This document shows positions 1-12,273 of a DNA stretch of 64,000 bases, one piece after another. The notes beneath the pieces are model-generated. The model was not told the origin of the DNA, did no database searches, and saw nothing but the letters and a program-made list of their open reading frames with translations. Numbering within the stretch: the stretch's first letter is position 1; each line of letters opens with the position of its first letter. The translations under genes were made by a program, and so were the position numbers. This DNA comes from Myoxocephalus aenaeus (taxonomy: Eukaryota > Chordata > Actinopteri > Perciformes > Cottidae), in contig JBAMJR010000025.1 in the NCBI GenBank assembly GCA_038501785.1, positions 6,444,001 to 6,508,000 of the forward strand. The letters are read 5' to 3'.

Positions 1-1742
1 CTGGTCCTTGTGCAGTATGATAGAAATGCATATTCTTATATAAATCTATGTGAAATCTGTGTGCAAGAATGAATAAAATGTCATGTACACATAGTCCATA
101 GGTATGATAGAACTTCTGCTATGGACCTTAACCTTCAAAATAAAAGGGGTAGTTGAAATAGATAGTTCCAAAGGAGAACGTGGAGGGAACCCACGCTGTC
201 ACGGGGAGAACATGCAAACTGAAATACATAGTGTTATGGTGATATCATTTGTTAATCTTTGTAACCCACAAAATAAAAGCATGGATTCATAATCATTGTC
301 AGAAAAACACAGGAGTTATGGGCTAGCTCCGTGGTTCTCAAATGGGGTAACGTGCAGACACTCCAGGGGGTACATGAGATTTTTTTTAAACATAAAATGT
401 AGCATCCCTTCAAAAATCATTTCAAAATTGTTATTTAATACATATTCAATCAAATATGTGTTCGTAAATAGAATTTGATATATTCTATATTAAATCAGAC
501 ACTGATGGCACAGCGCTGTGTATTACATCCTTTTTAAACCCAAAATGCTTTGCGCTGGTTAGGGGGCACATCACTGGGAGGAGAGAACTGTGACTCACTT
601 GTTTTAAGTCCATTAAGTGCAGCTCACACAATACAGCCAATTATAGCTGCGGCTCAATGTTTGTTCTCAGCACTTGAAGCAGCAGTTGATCTGAGTGTGT
701 GAGTTGCTAGCTTGCCACGTATATATATTTTTCGACTATGTATCATCCCCAGGGGACTCCTTGGACATCGATTGGAAGGACGAAATATGCAAAAAAGCCG
801 TGTTGTGGGGAAAACTCATCTGGAATTAGATTTTTAAAACAAGCAAGGACAAAAAAGTGGAAAGCAAGGAAGAAAGAATGAAGAGGATGCAGAAGGAATG
901 CTACATAACGAAACAAATGAACAAATCAATCAGTGAACGATCAGCTCGCTGCCACCCAGCAGACCTGTCACCTCGAGTGGGAAAAGAGCGAGTGAGCACT
1001 GAAGAGAAGAGTGTACACGTGTACACATGTACACTGAAATAAGTTTCTCTAGTTTTCACAGTAATATTACCATATACTGGCCACATTCTTACTGTTATAT
1101 ACAGCATGTTGCTGTAGATCTGCAATGCATCATGGTCAAAATTCATTCCCGGGTGAATCTTACTGTAACTAAATGTTGCTGTGAATCACAATAGTCATTT
1201 TGAGTTTTAACATTATTTTCAAGCTCATTATTATTCCTTCGTATTTCCTTTTTGCCAGGCATTTAGCAACTGTACATTAATTACAGACAGCACACAAATA
1301 AAGTCATCGTGTAACGCTACGTGACTTGTTGGTGCTCATTAGCTAAGGCTCACTTTGTTTGGAGAGGTTTTGACTCTTTTCTCTCTTGCTAGCTACCGTG
1401 CGGCACAACGTGACGTGGGTAACGTTACCGAGTACCACTGAAGCGGGCCAAGGAGAACCAGAATGCCACAACAGGTCAGACAGCACAACAGGTAAGACCT
1501 TTACACAGCACAACATGGCATGCATTTTCTGAGCTAACGCCACATGGCAGGGCAAACTGCAACAGCTGGTATAAAGTTGGATACATTGTTGCTAGCTTTA
1601 ACCCTCCTGTCATGTTCGGGTTTAATCTGATCGATTTTACAACTTTAATCAATCACAAATATTGTGTTTTACATTATGATTGCCTCAAGACCTTATGATA
1701 TCCTCCACACTAGGCATTTAAACATAAAATTGCTGATCACAT
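1..1742. other. No gene seen; old repeat scraps
   Basis: I see no supported gene here. Around 329-375 the sequence (tggttctcaaatggggta and following) resembles the terminal part of an old hAT-type element, but no matching far end or target duplication was found. A 16-bp perfect palindrome, GTGTACACGTGTACAC, lies at 1011-1026. Open frames in this stretch are short and have no recognisable domain. Confidence 0.5.
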
Positions 1743-1803
1743 TCTCTCTCTCTCTCTCACTCACTCACTCACTCACTCACTCACTCACTCACTCACTCAC
1801 TCA

Positions 1804-1842
<39 letters not shown>
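1743..1842. repeat. Compound microsatellite (TC)n-(ACTC)n-(AC)n
   Basis: A CT run at about 1743-1758 passes into about twelve ACTC units and then an AC dinucleotide run. This is a simple-sequence repeat; open frames through it are artefacts of the repeat. Confidence 0.95.
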
Positions 1843-1845
<3 letters not shown>

Positions 1846-2104
1846 TGTGAACACCTGTTCGCAGCCCCATACATAAAGTTGTACACATTTCAAACTTCAA
1901 ACCCAAAAAATCTGGTGTTTGTTATGGGAACCATCTCTATACTGCCTCATTTGCCCGTCCCCCAACGTGAACCACACCTTCCAGACTAAACAATGCTTAT
2001 CTTCTCACTTTCCCCCTAAATACACCAGGAACATCAAAGTAAGGGTTTCTTTCATGTCTCTCCTAATAAATACGGTACTATTGTCTGTTTATTTTGTGTT
2101 GCAG

Positions 2105-2450
2105 GAAACCTCCACCAGGCTGATGTTGAGTCCAGGTGTCTCTACTGAGCCTCAAGGCTCATCATGTTGGTAAGATCCCAGTACCAGACAAAACACAACA
2201 TAGGCTGACATTGTCAGTAGTAGAAACATATTGTGGTATTTCTAATGGGAATCGGTAACCAATGTCTCTCTGTCCTTCCACTGCAGGGAAGAGGACTCCT
2301 GCCCAGGAAGAAGACAATTTATTGTTTGAAATTGTATTTCCAGTAATTTTCCAGTTTTTATACATTTCCCCCTTGACCTGCATATTTTATTTCTTCCAGC
2401 ACTTGAATTTTACTGTTTACTGTCAAATTACTTTAAAACATGTTTAAATT
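2105..2450 (+). other. Candidate 3'-terminal exons, gene unknown
   Basis: A polypyrimidine tract and CAG end at 2104, followed by an open segment to 2169 and a GTAAGA donor at 2170. A second acceptor (ccactgcag) ends at 2286. Splicing 2169 to 2287 keeps a frame that reaches a stop within about 15 codons. An upstream open segment (about 1919-2039) also ends in a GTAAGG donor. I do not recognise the peptide. It could be the last exons of a host gene, an exon pair inside an old DNA transposon, or chance. The evidence is splice-site shape only. Confidence 0.2.
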
Positions 2451-2624
2451 GGCATAGTAACTTGAAGAAGGAGGAACATTTAAAATGTTGTATGTTCAAG
2501 AATACCATGAAAAAGTGTTGTTGTTTACAAAACTTTTTTTTTACAAACTAAAAACAAAATATTAAATTTGTATTTAAAATGTTGAAATATTAAAATAAAT
2601 GACTTTTGTTGAAAAAAACTGCAT

Positions 2625-2885
2625 CTTCATTTTACAGTATTTCATTATTTTACTGTTATTCATTTACAGTATTAAAATGAATACAGTTATGCATGTTACA
2701 GTAGTCTAGGATTTGCTGTATAACTACTGTAATAACAATGACGGTACTGGGATTATTACTGTAAAAATGACTACAGTATTCCATGGGTACTGGGATTAAT
2801 TTTACAGTAAGCATACTGTGAAATATACTACAGCTACTTGCACATTTTTGCCAGTAAGTTACTGTACATTCTACAGTCTTGTTAC
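2625..2885. repeat. ACTGTA/TACAGT-dense dispersed repeat
   Basis: About 260 bases hold many copies of TACAGTA/TACTGTA-like words on both strands (for example tttacagtatt, ttactgtaa, ctacagtatt). This internally self-complementary composition is typical of fish non-autonomous DNA transposons. I could not fix ends or a target duplication. Confidence 0.4.
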
Positions 2886-4171
2886 AATGTACACATGTAC
2901 ACTGAGCTGTGCAGAGAAGCATCAACACGATCCAACTACCGACAGCCTCCAACATTAAAGAACAATAGACTCTGGTTTTATGAACTGATGCGGTTCTATA
3001 TCACCTTGTTTGCAAACTACATTTTGGAACCTTACGGGAATCAGAGGAGAATTAAAACCTTTGCTCGATTTTCTTTCCTCCATCCATTCTTCTTCTCCTC
3101 ATACCAAACTCCATCCTATCAATCAATCCTATGTTCCAAAATAGTACATTGCAAAGCAATATTTCGAATGAAGCTATACTATGTTTACTTACTTACTAAA
3201 ATATATATTTTCAGTTTCACTGTTTTAACTTTCATCCAACGTTCAATCATTTCACAACATCTTTTCTTTCTTCCCCTGTTTCCTCCTCTTTTGATCTTTC
3301 GTCATATCATCCTCTTTATTGCTTCATTCATTATTAATTCAGGCTGCCATCCCTTTGGTTCTTCATTTTGTCTTATTGGGGTAATTATTAATTATTGTTC
3401 CTGCCTATTTGATGTCTTATTTTTAGTGCTGGGCATAGATGACAAAATTTAACTGTTTAATTGCATGATTTTTCTGCGATTAACAGCGATTAATCGCATT
3501 ATGCACAAAATTCAATAATGAATGAAAAACTAGTGTATTGCACGCTTTTATTTTTAAAGTAATGTTATCAGAACAATATAACAGGCACTCTCGGAGCAAC
3601 AGCAAGTTAAGAACAGTATATACATCAGTTTTAATTTGTTTTTGAACAGGTACCAAAAGAAACATTTGTCTTTTATCATGGATCAACATAAACAGTCTGT
3701 TCAGTAGTTTGTCAATCAATTTTGTTTTTTTTGTTGCATGTATTTTGTCTGCTGTAAGCAAAATGTATCTGGTTTCCTGTTTTGAAATAAGGTGCTTTTA
3801 TTTTGAAAATAAAAGCACAAATAAAAGAGTTGAAATGGAAGTCGCATAGTGCGACGTTTAACAGCTAGCGCTACCGTCTTTACGGTCAATTTTGAATGGA
3901 GAAAGAAACGTATTAGCACTCCCCCGAAGAGGCACGCATTCTAACGTTGGTTTTGGAATAAATAAAATACATTTGAAAACCATCAGTCAAAGTGAAAGAC
4001 CATCTGTCGATGGGGTACGCTACAAACTGTAACTCCGAGATAACTGTGGTTACAGGATGTGCAGTAGTCTCAGTGAGAGCAACAGCTGGTGCACGATGTA
4101 ACGCCATTACTTGTGTAGTGCGCTCCGTTTCATACAACTTGTGTATTCTCCTGACGACGATGCATCTAGAG

Positions 4172-4595
4172 CAGGGGTGTCAAACATACGGAAAAAAAAA
4201 ACATACTGAAAAAAAAAAAAAAACCTCAGTATGGATTTGAACCACTGAACCTCTGATTGTAAGACATGCTTGGTAACCATTGAGCCACAGACACTATTAA
4301 TCACAGTACTGACTTTACTAAAAATATTGCCTAACTGCAAGGGAGTCTGCAGAGGAGAGCCCAGGCAGGTAAACAGTGGGCTGATGTCTGAATTGTTGGT
4401 CTTTATGTTTCTAGTTTATTGAAGAAAGACCTTAAAACAGGGTTTATTATCCAAAAACCTCCAACAATGATTTAAACAGAGAGTAATATTGTCATTATGT
4501 ATGCGTTATTATGCTGTGATTTTACTGGTACGGCCCACTTGAGGTCAAAATGGGCAGCATGCGGCCCCTTAACTAAAATGAGTTTGACACCCCTG
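4172..4595. mobile_element. Nested hAT MITE, CAGGGGTGTCAAAC ends
   Basis: The left end CAGGGGTGTCAAAC and right end GTTTGACACCCCTG are perfect inverted repeats. The flanks carry an exact 8-bp duplication, atctagag (4164-4171 and 4596-4603). Length is 424 bp with no coding capacity. A tRNA-like segment lies inside (4226-4292, minus strand). It inserted into the larger hAT element at 3424-4789. Confidence 0.85.
4226..4292 (-). repeat. tRNA-like segment inside the hAT MITE
   Basis: On the minus strand an A-box-like word (TGGCTCAATGG) and a B-box-like word (GGTTCAAATCC) have tRNA-like spacing. The acceptor arm does not pair properly, so this is a tRNA-derived relic (SINE head or captured pseudogene) rather than a working tRNA gene. 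It resembles the tRNA-derived head of the SINEs at 5.05 and 5.7 kb. Confidence 0.45.
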
Positions 4596-5049
4596 ATCTA
4601 GAGGCTCATACGCGCCGTCATTCGTTGCCATTCTAAGGATGCTGGTTGCTGCATCAATGCTGTGTAACGTTAAGCCCCTCCTAATGCAAAACAAAACAAA
4701 ACATGCTGTTAACGCATGATAAAATCATTGTCGGCGTTAATGGATTGCTGCGTTAACTCATTTATAACGTGTTAACGTGCCCAGCCCTACTTATTTTGCT
4801 TCCTCGTTGTTTCCTTGCTGCCATTCTGTCTAATCATTCTTGTTATTTGTGCACTGCTCCCTCTTTCCCTTTTCAATCCTCTCCTTCTTTTTCTTCCACC
4901 TATTATTCAAAATGAAAGTGTTGTCCTCGATCTGGTTTCTGGTTGTGTGATTCTCCTGCTTTACTTTCAACCCTTCAAACCTCTGGCTATTGAGCGCTTT
5001 TCATTTCCTGAATATAAAGGGGTTTTGCTAGATAAGACATATCCTGTAC

Positions 5050-5312
5050 AACTGTGGCTCAGTGGTGCGCAGGGTTGTCCTTCAATCAGAGGATCGACGG
5101 TTCAATCCCCAGCTGCACGAGTCCATGTTGATGTGTTCTTGTTGAATATTAGTATGGACAGGTGGCGCCTTCATGGTAGCTCCTCCCATCAGTGTATGAA
5201 TGTTAGTTAGTCCTGATGGACAGGTAGCTCCTCCCATCAGTGTATGAATGGGTGAATTAGGGCATGTGGCGTTAAAGCGCTTTGAGAGGTCGGTATAGGG
5301 AGAAAAAAAAAG
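5050..5312 (+). repeat. tRNA-derived SINE (V-SINE/AFC-type)
   Basis: The head carries a Pol III A box (GTGGCTCAGTGG, about 5054) and B box (GGTTCAATCCC, 5099-5109). A core with tcagtgtatgaatg words and a tail ttaaagcgctttgagaggtc follow. This order matches the fish V-SINE/AFC group as I know it. Part of the core (ctcctcccatcagtgtatgaatg) is present twice in tandem, about 5179-5202 and 5227-5250. It has no protein product and is Pol III-transcribed when active. Confidence 0.75.
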
Positions 5313-5419
5313 TAGATTAAGACACAGAGTCTCTTCTTTAAAACAGTCAAGATTAAAAAGAATGTACGACTAAAGGCTCTTTCGTGGTGCACATTCCCAT
5401 ATGTAATTATAATCAAGTG

Positions 5420-5697
5420 AGCCATAAAGGGATGCACCCATTCATACACTGATGGGAGGAGCTACCATGCAGGTACCACCTGTCCATCAGGACTAACTAA
5501 CATTCATGATGGGAGGAGCTACCATGAAGGTACCACCTGTCCAACAGGACTAACTAACATTCATACACCGTATACAGCGCCAGGGGAGACATTTGGGGTT
5601 AAGTGTCTTGCCCAAGGACACATTGACGTGGAGCCAGGGATCAAACCGCCGATCCTCTGATTGAAGGACGACCCTGCTCACCACTCAGCCACAGTCG
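5420..5697 (-). repeat. tRNA-derived SINE, inverted relative to its neighbour
   Basis: This is the same SINE family as at 5050-5312 but on the other strand, so the two lie tail to tail about 110 bp apart. The tRNA-like head (ctctgattgaaggacgacc and the cactcagccaca A-box complement) is at 5655-5697. Its core also carries a partial tandem duplication (gatgggaggagctaccatg at about 5451 and 5508). Confidence 0.75.
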
Positions 5698-6071
5698 GCC
5701 ACTTATAGAAAGCAATCCTGAGGAAGGTAGGAAGTCTCATGTAAAGAATTAAATAACTTTGGTTCACAATAATACACAAAATAAATGTAAAAGGATATGT
5801 ACTTTTTGATTTGTGTGTAGATACCGTTTCAGTCAGCAGCCACTCCACAACAAGACTTAGTGAAGAAGTGCATTGATTTGGCTGTAATTTCAAGTGAGGC
5901 AGCTCCATTAGAGGAAAGGACTTCTGAATGACTGAACAGGCCTCAGGGTGTCTTTCTTTAGTTTTATTCCCTCCTCTCTCTCTGTCTTTCTTTTTCATTG
6001 GGTCTTTGTTTATTTTGCTTTGGAGCAACAGTGACCAGCTCAAGAAAACAGTCTTGATGCAGTGTTGTCAC
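5698..6071. other. No gene seen
   Basis: AT-rich sequence between a SINE and a CA array. I see no splice-flanked frame, inverted ends or recognisable repeat core. Confidence 0.4.
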
Positions 6072-6077
6072 ACACAC

Positions 6078-6119
<42 letters not shown>

Positions 6120-6142
6120 ACGCACACGCACACGCACACACA
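6072..6142. repeat. (AC)n/(GCAC)n microsatellite
   Basis: An AC dinucleotide array with interspersed CGCACA units. Confidence 0.95.
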
Positions 6143-6444
6143 AATAGGATTTATTCTTGGCAAAACGGAGTCCAATGAACCAATTGAACCTGTATCTATT
6201 TTCCTTCCCTTTCTTCAGTCTGTGTTGGTCTCTCCCACCATCTCTCTATCTGTCATTGATTCTCCTCTCTCTACAATCTTCTGTCACAGAAATGGCCTCC
6301 TGGTCAGGCTCCTTCGACCTCAACACAAACCCAAGATTGGAGATAGAGGAAACTCTAATCCCAGCAGAATATCAGCTCCTTTGTCCAGCTGGAACACTAT
6401 CTAAAGGATGTAAATGGAATAAAAGTGGACTGTACTTTTATCAT

Positions 6445-6701
6445 CTTTTCTAGTCTTCTGACCATTTATAGCTCTTTAACACTACATGTCATCATTCACC
6501 CATTCACACACTGATGGGAGGAGCTACCATGTGAGGAGCCACCTGTCCATCAGGACTAATAACATTCACACACCGTAGGTACAGCTAGGGAGGCAAATCG
6601 GGGTTAAGTGTCTGGCCCAAGAACACATCGACATGGACTAGTGGAGGTGGGGATCGCACCACAGATCCATTGATTCACTGATTGAGCCACCGTCACCCTA
6701 T
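6445..6701 (-). repeat. tRNA-derived SINE copy
   Basis: The same family as the two SINEs at 5.0-5.7 kb, minus strand. It shows ctagtcttctgacc, gctctttaacactac, cacactgatgggaggagctacc and a degenerate tRNA head ending near 6701 (gattgagccaccgtca). Confidence 0.7.
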
Positions 6702-8733
6702 GTCTTACTAGTAATGTAGATGGACCACATTCACTTGGCTGAAGGATTACTAACATAGGGTGGGCCTGCTCATCTGTTTGCTTGTGTGTCCCATTTAACC
6801 AATAGAACGATGATGCAGATAGTACCAGTGTTTGAAAGTGTTAGTTGTTTTTGCAACTCTCAGCTACAATCATGTATGTTTTGTATTTTGCTGACAATTT
6901 TCAAATGTAAGCTTGACAGTTTTAACATTGTCAGTGTGTTTATTCTTCCTGCCATCGTATGGAAATCCAAAAGGGATTCTTTGAGGGAATTACACAACTC
7001 AAGTTGTTGTTGAATTTCCAAAAGCAAGAACATTAATATAAATCAATGGCTGTCTGGAATGGTAGAAAAATATATACCAAATAAAAAAACATTTAGACTG
7101 ACTTTGAAATTGTCAAAGTTAAACCACACACAACCTACTATGGCCTTTTGAGTAAGAAAATTATAAAAAAGATTAGAATAAGCATTTGGAAAAGAAGAAC
7201 CATTTCCTCAATGATATTTCCATGTGACAATATTGTATTATTTTATATTAAAGAAACACACTCCCAATTTTCATGAATGAAAAACATAGGCTTCATGACA
7301 CTAACATATGCAAGTCAGTGTGAACCTAACACTTTAGATGTAGTCAGATACAACTTGCAAGACAACCTCTTACACCCAACACCAAATCACTTTGGGTCAA
7401 AGTGGTATCACTCTGTTGGATGGAATCCAGCCCTGAAATAGATATAACCAGGTTGAGCATCTCTGATATCCAATACTGTAGACTGATAGGGGAAAGTACA
7501 AGAACATTGATCAGCGTAAAGCAGCATGTAGAGCAGCTAGAATGACTTGAAACCAAATGAGTTCGACCCCTGCTGAAACCTTTTAATCTCCAAAAGGCAG
7601 ATGAGTTATTGAATCATTGGCAGACTGGCAGATTTGATCATAAATGTCTGTTTTTAACAACTAATGTTGCATGATAAATGAACTGCCACATAAATAACGT
7701 TTTGGCTTTAAGATAAAGAACATTAAAAGTCAAATTAGCGATGTAGTTTTTCTGAAGGATGCCAGAATTAGTTAGCACACCTCGGGACCTGAGACTGCAG
7801 CGCAACATAACACGCCTGACTGCTTCACACACCTCTGACATTCAACCCTTTACACAGACGAGCTAATCCTTGCTTATCACTCTGGACATCAGCTGCTGGA
7901 GTCAGTGTCATACACACAACATCCCTGCTGAAGATATCAGGAACAAAGAGCAGCTGACAGATCCCACTGCCAAATACAACTGGGTAATATGGTTTGACCT
8001 CCTGTGGGTGAGTGAGTCTCTAACTCTGTGCTTCAGTCGGGATCAATGCCAACAACACAACACACAACAATCCAACTTTCTACCAATACAATGATGTTAA
8101 ATATTGTATCGTCAAATATACGGCTGCAACAAGTATTATATGCAAAGACTCAATACACAACAGTAGAGCAAGTTTCAGGCTTTTGCATTGTTCGACAGTT
8201 AGTAATATGCCAAGAAACGTAGCAATGTGCCGTTATAGGTATTTTGAAACCAGCTTTGCAAATGTTTTATGAGGGAAGAATTGCTTACAGGATGTGTGTT
8301 AAGTCCAAGGAGAAATACAATGCGTTTTATCAGGAAATACTGAATGCATTTGTTTGTACCCTTTAAGGTGACTTGTCTCCCTATTCTTCCCATGGGTATT
8401 CAAGATATTCAATTCACACTGAAGTAGATCGGAGAAATTATAACAGTTGAGAATTTGAAACCTGAAAATTGATTGCATTCTTACTTGATAAATTACTTAA
8501 TTAATGATAATTCATATTCTTGATTGGCTATTTGTCTTCAATCATTCCAGCATTAGCCATGATATGAAAGGGATGTTGGACTGTTTTCTTTTTTACAGCT
8601 GCAGCAATGGAATTTTGGCCACTAGGGGCCAGTGCGACAATCTATGAACACATTATTGACAAATAACGTGAAGGTTGTAAGGGCGAATGTGTTGGCAAAG
8701 ATACAGAGCAATATTAGCTTTCATTGATCTTAC
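6702..8733. other. No gene seen, 2 kb AT-rich
   Basis: I find no convincing exon, inverted ends or known repeat core. Open frames here are under 75 codons and featureless. It could hold non-coding regulatory DNA, but nothing in the sequence alone proves that. Confidence 0.4.
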
Positions 8734-8986
8734 CTGACTGGTTTGTTGAACAAAAGCCTCCTTAAAGCCATCATTGGAAACCGTTTGGGACAGGGCAGGC
8801 CCGTTCAAAAGATATCTGCTAGGTGATCGAATGAGCCACCTCTCAATCAAAGTCTTACTGAAGCCAGTCGGGAGAAGAAAACCCTTCAGTGCCGTTCTTT
8901 GTTCATCTTTCAATAAAGATATGCTCTCTAGTTCGAACATAACAGATGCTATTGCAGCATCTATGCTAACCACAGTTGCTTTCTCT
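8734..8986 (-). pseudogene. RecQ-like helicase exon remnant
   Basis: On the minus strand a segment bounded by an acceptor-like ttttcag (AG at 8988-8987) and a GTAAGA donor (GT at 8733-8732) encodes a stretch resembling the start of RecQ-type superfamily II helicases. The recognisable part is LKDEQRTALKGFL followed directly by PTGFSKTLI (8845-8913). In intact relatives about ten residues separate these motifs and the Walker A reads TGFGKS; here those residues are missing and the glycine is serine. The fragment therefore cannot be an active ATPase. A second, more conventional fragment of the same kind is at 32163-32270. Such pieces recur in fish DNA transposons, so I read it as transposon-borne rather than a host gene. 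Confidence 0.45.
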
Positions 8987-9654
8987 CTGAAAACAGCTCC
9001 CTGTGTGGCTGGAAACCAAGTGAGAACAGAGTGTGTTGAAATACCATGAGCTACAAGAGGCTAAACAGCTCTGTAAAACGAGATAGTAACTGACATGGCT
9101 TCCAAGGCCTGTACATGGAAAAAACGTAAATCAATAATCCTATTAATCGCAATCACAGCAACATTAATATTTAATAAGCAAGCTAGTTTCATGCAAATGA
9201 GTTAATTACATTTGAATTACATGTAACCGCCGCACTGCGGTGTGCCTTGCATCCAGAGCAGCTATGTCTCTCTGCTTGGTTGACTGACAGCTCCACAGAG
9301 GGCTGGAGAGCAGGAGGAAAGCTCAACACGGTATGTTTGGCTAATATGCCATGTGGCATTGAGTGTGTGTTGAGATACTTAGAACAAGCAGTGTTTATGC
9401 CACCATTTCTCTTTCAGACAGTAAATCATCCACAGACATGCCACATGGCTCGCTGAGAGAATTTCAGTCTGATAGCTTGTATAAATGGCTGATCGTATCA
9501 CATAAGTGTGACGCATGCATTTCATACACACATATGGCAGAGTTTTAAAAGGGTCACCTAGGTCCTTCCACTGAATAGAACCCAGTTTAAATGCTGACCA
9601 GTTTAATCTAGTCTTAATCAAGTATTTATTGAAGGTTGTGTCATTTTCAATCAG

Positions 9655-9734
9655 TAGCAGCTATTCACATGGTCACTGACATGGTCACTTATATATATAA
9701 GTGACCATGTCAGTGACCATGTGAATAGCTGCTA
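9655..9734. repeat. Perfect 80-bp palindrome (40-bp arms)
   Basis: Position i pairs with 19389 minus i across the whole interval without a mismatch and without a spacer. The centre is the TATATATA run at 9691-9698. The arms carry the word GTGACCATGT twice, spaced by CA. The first bases outside (9654 G, 9735 T) do not pair. It could extrude as a cruciform or fold as an RNA hairpin. Possible origins are a snap-back MITE or a replication-derived inverted duplication. Confidence 0.95.
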
Positions 9735-9751
9735 TCTGTTATAGCTGCTAT

Positions 9752-10255
9752 ATTGTGGCATCACAAGGGGACATGTTGTGGAGGGATGCTACATTCCAAC
9801 TGAGCAGTTCCCACACCACAAAATGGCCACCGTGGGCGACACTACATCTCCCAGACTGCCTCACCATGTACCCAGTTGTGGGTGTTTAAGGCCCCTAATT
9901 GAGGCTAGGGTGGGGCAGTGCAAAAGAGAGCCGGAAACAGGCACAACCAGACAGTATAACTGAAAATAAAGGTGTATTCTTCCGTTTCAACGGCAGTTCC
10001 TTTTAAATCAAAAATCAAAAAAGAGGCAATGAATAAACATAAAGCATCCCGGAGGAGAAAGTGGTTATCAAACAAAACAACTCAACACTGGAAAGTCCTA
10101 AAGTATGTGGTCTTCCTCTTAGTGGTCCCGGGAGCCCTTTCTCCTCCAAGTAGGTGTCTGTCCTCCTGCTCGTCCAGCTCCCTCCTCCCTTGTGCTCTCC
10201 AGTCTGACCTTTTTCAAGCCTCTACGCCCTGCCGGCCCTAGGGACAACCCGTGAC
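9752..10255 (+). repeat. Possible solo LTR-like repeat
   Basis: The interval starts TGTGGCATCAC and ends CCCGTGACA, has two AATAAA-like words near 9966 and 10032, and a T/C-rich stretch (10105-10210) like an LTR U5. I could not find a matching 5-bp target duplication, so the LTR reading is tentative. Confidence 0.22.
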
Positions 10256-10259
10256 ACTA

Positions 10260-10262
<3 letters not shown>

Positions 10263-10308
<46 letters not shown>
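10263..10308. repeat. (TA)n microsatellite
   Basis: An uninterrupted TA dinucleotide array of about 46 bp. Confidence 0.95.
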
Positions 10309-10311
<3 letters not shown>

Positions 10312-10503
10312 CATGGCCAGAACATATTATATTATTTGTTGAGCCCTATTCAACACCCTCTGCTCCTGAATTATGTATGAACAGTTCTAACTTTATCAAT
10401 GTAAAAAAAAAAAAAAGTATGAAGAGTTTTCTTTCGAAAGCAGAAAAGACATTGATCCAACGAAGGAAAATATGTGAATCCAAAAGATCAAACAGCCTAC
10501 AGG

Positions 10504-10800
10504 CAAAGCAGGATTACCAATTGTACCAAGCGAGCAACTGCCTGAGGCCCCAGACCCTCAAGGGCCCCTAAATCCCCAAATTATCTGCTGAAAAAACTGA
10601 AATGGTAAATGCATTTTCCGTAGTCTTGAGACCCTGTCCTGTTAAGGGGCCGAGTGTCAAAATTTTAGTTTTTTATTTTTGCTAACATGGCACAAACACA
10701 TCTGTGCTAAATTAAACATGTAGCACCGATTGGTTCCTGGGGGAACTTGTATTTGAGGGGGCTCAACAAGGGCCCCAAAGGAGGTTAATGCGGCCCTGTG
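10504..10800. mobile_element. hAT relic with GGCCC-rich ends
   Basis: The left end region aaagcaggattacc...gcctgaggccccag and right end caagggccccaaaggaggttaatgcggccctg form degenerate inverted ends of the CAGGGCCGGATTAA class of hAT repeats. No transposase frame remains. A short fragment with the same end words (cagggctggattaacc) occurs at 23747-23762. Confidence 0.4.
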
Positions 10801-11546
10801 TCCAGGCTAAAGACCAGCATGAACATTCAACAACATAAATAGACTGAAATACAACCCTACACCATGTGCTCTTAGACGATCAGGAACCACAAACCTCTGT
10901 AAGAAACAGAGAGACGACACATAAAGCAGACAGTCTGCTCAGTGATAGCACAACTCTCTTTTACACAAGTGAAAACCTGTGAAAACCTGTTGAGCCATAA
11001 TTAGGGAACCCTTTTATATCAGGTCACAAGGTACAAATCAAGAAAAAAAATGGTATTAATAAAAAACAAACATTTTAGGTATCAAATTAAACATAAAAAT
11101 CAAGGCTACAATAATATATAATCCCCATGTACAACCTCTAAACACAACTCAAACAATAAATAGGATTAAGGGTTAGGGTGAGGGCTTAAAGGGCTACGGT
11201 AATTTATGGTAAAACAGGAAGTCCAATAAATCTCACCCAGCATCCACCTCTGCTACACATTGGTGTCCAAGTTCCAGAAGCAAAGCTTCATACAGAAGCA
11301 GTGTGCACAGAGGCTAGGTTTAAACACACGACTCAGCATAATAAAGGGCAGCTCATGAAAAGGTGAACGTAATTGAAGGGAATGGCTGAATGGAATAAGG
11401 ATACACACGTAATGGAGCAAACACCGACACACACACATCAGTGAAAAATGGAAAATGGATTGCATCAATCTGTGGAGAAATTATTTCAATCGTATGTGTG
11501 AAAGCCGCCGTCACACACAACATAATGCACAAAAGTCAGAAAATGC

Positions 11547-11550
<4 letters not shown>
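10801..11550. other. No gene seen
   Basis: Mixed-composition sequence without supported exons. A short (tta)ggg-like stretch (attaagggttagggtgagggcttaaaggg, about 11164-11192) is not a telomeric array. Confidence 0.35.

Positions 11551-11637
<87 letters not shown>
11551..11637. repeat. (AC)n microsatellite
   Basis: About 43 AC units. Overlapping open frames in either direction (poly Thr-His or Val-Cys) are artefacts. Confidence 0.95.
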
Positions 11638-11939
11638 ACATAGAAACTGCTATTATAAATCAACTCAAAGCAACAGCCCTTATGCTTCAAAGTCATCTCT
11701 GAATCACTTATCCACATATTGAGCCACACAGTAGGAATACCAATTTATAGTCCTCTATCATATCTAGTGAAAGCGGGACAGAAAGAAGGGAGACCAAGAG
11801 AGGGGCGGGCGAGAGAGGTAGACAGAGTGGAAGCGAGAGAGAGCTTTATCCACAAAATACTCATTTATACATTTCAATCTTATCGAAAGAGAAAAAAGAA
11901 CAACGCTGCAGAGATCCACACAGTATATGAATATATATA

Positions 11940-12273
<334 letters not shown>

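Larger units (their letters stand above)
3424..4789. mobile_element. Non-autonomous hAT element with 8-bp TSD
   Basis: The left end reads TAGTGCTGGGCA and the right end TGCCCAGCCCTA, imperfect inverted ends. The element is flanked by an exact 8-bp direct repeat, cttatttt (3416-3423 and 4790-4797), which is the hAT target-duplication length. Its 1366 bp include inner subterminal words (gcgattaatcgc near 3477-3497, and ttaacgc/gcgttaa words near 4710-4770) but no transposase frame. A second complete hAT element sits inside it (4172-4595), so this one inserted first. Confidence 0.8.

Noticed and set aside
11164..11192. Interstitial telomere-like repeat
   Set aside because: Only two or three imperfect ttaggg-like words, not an array.
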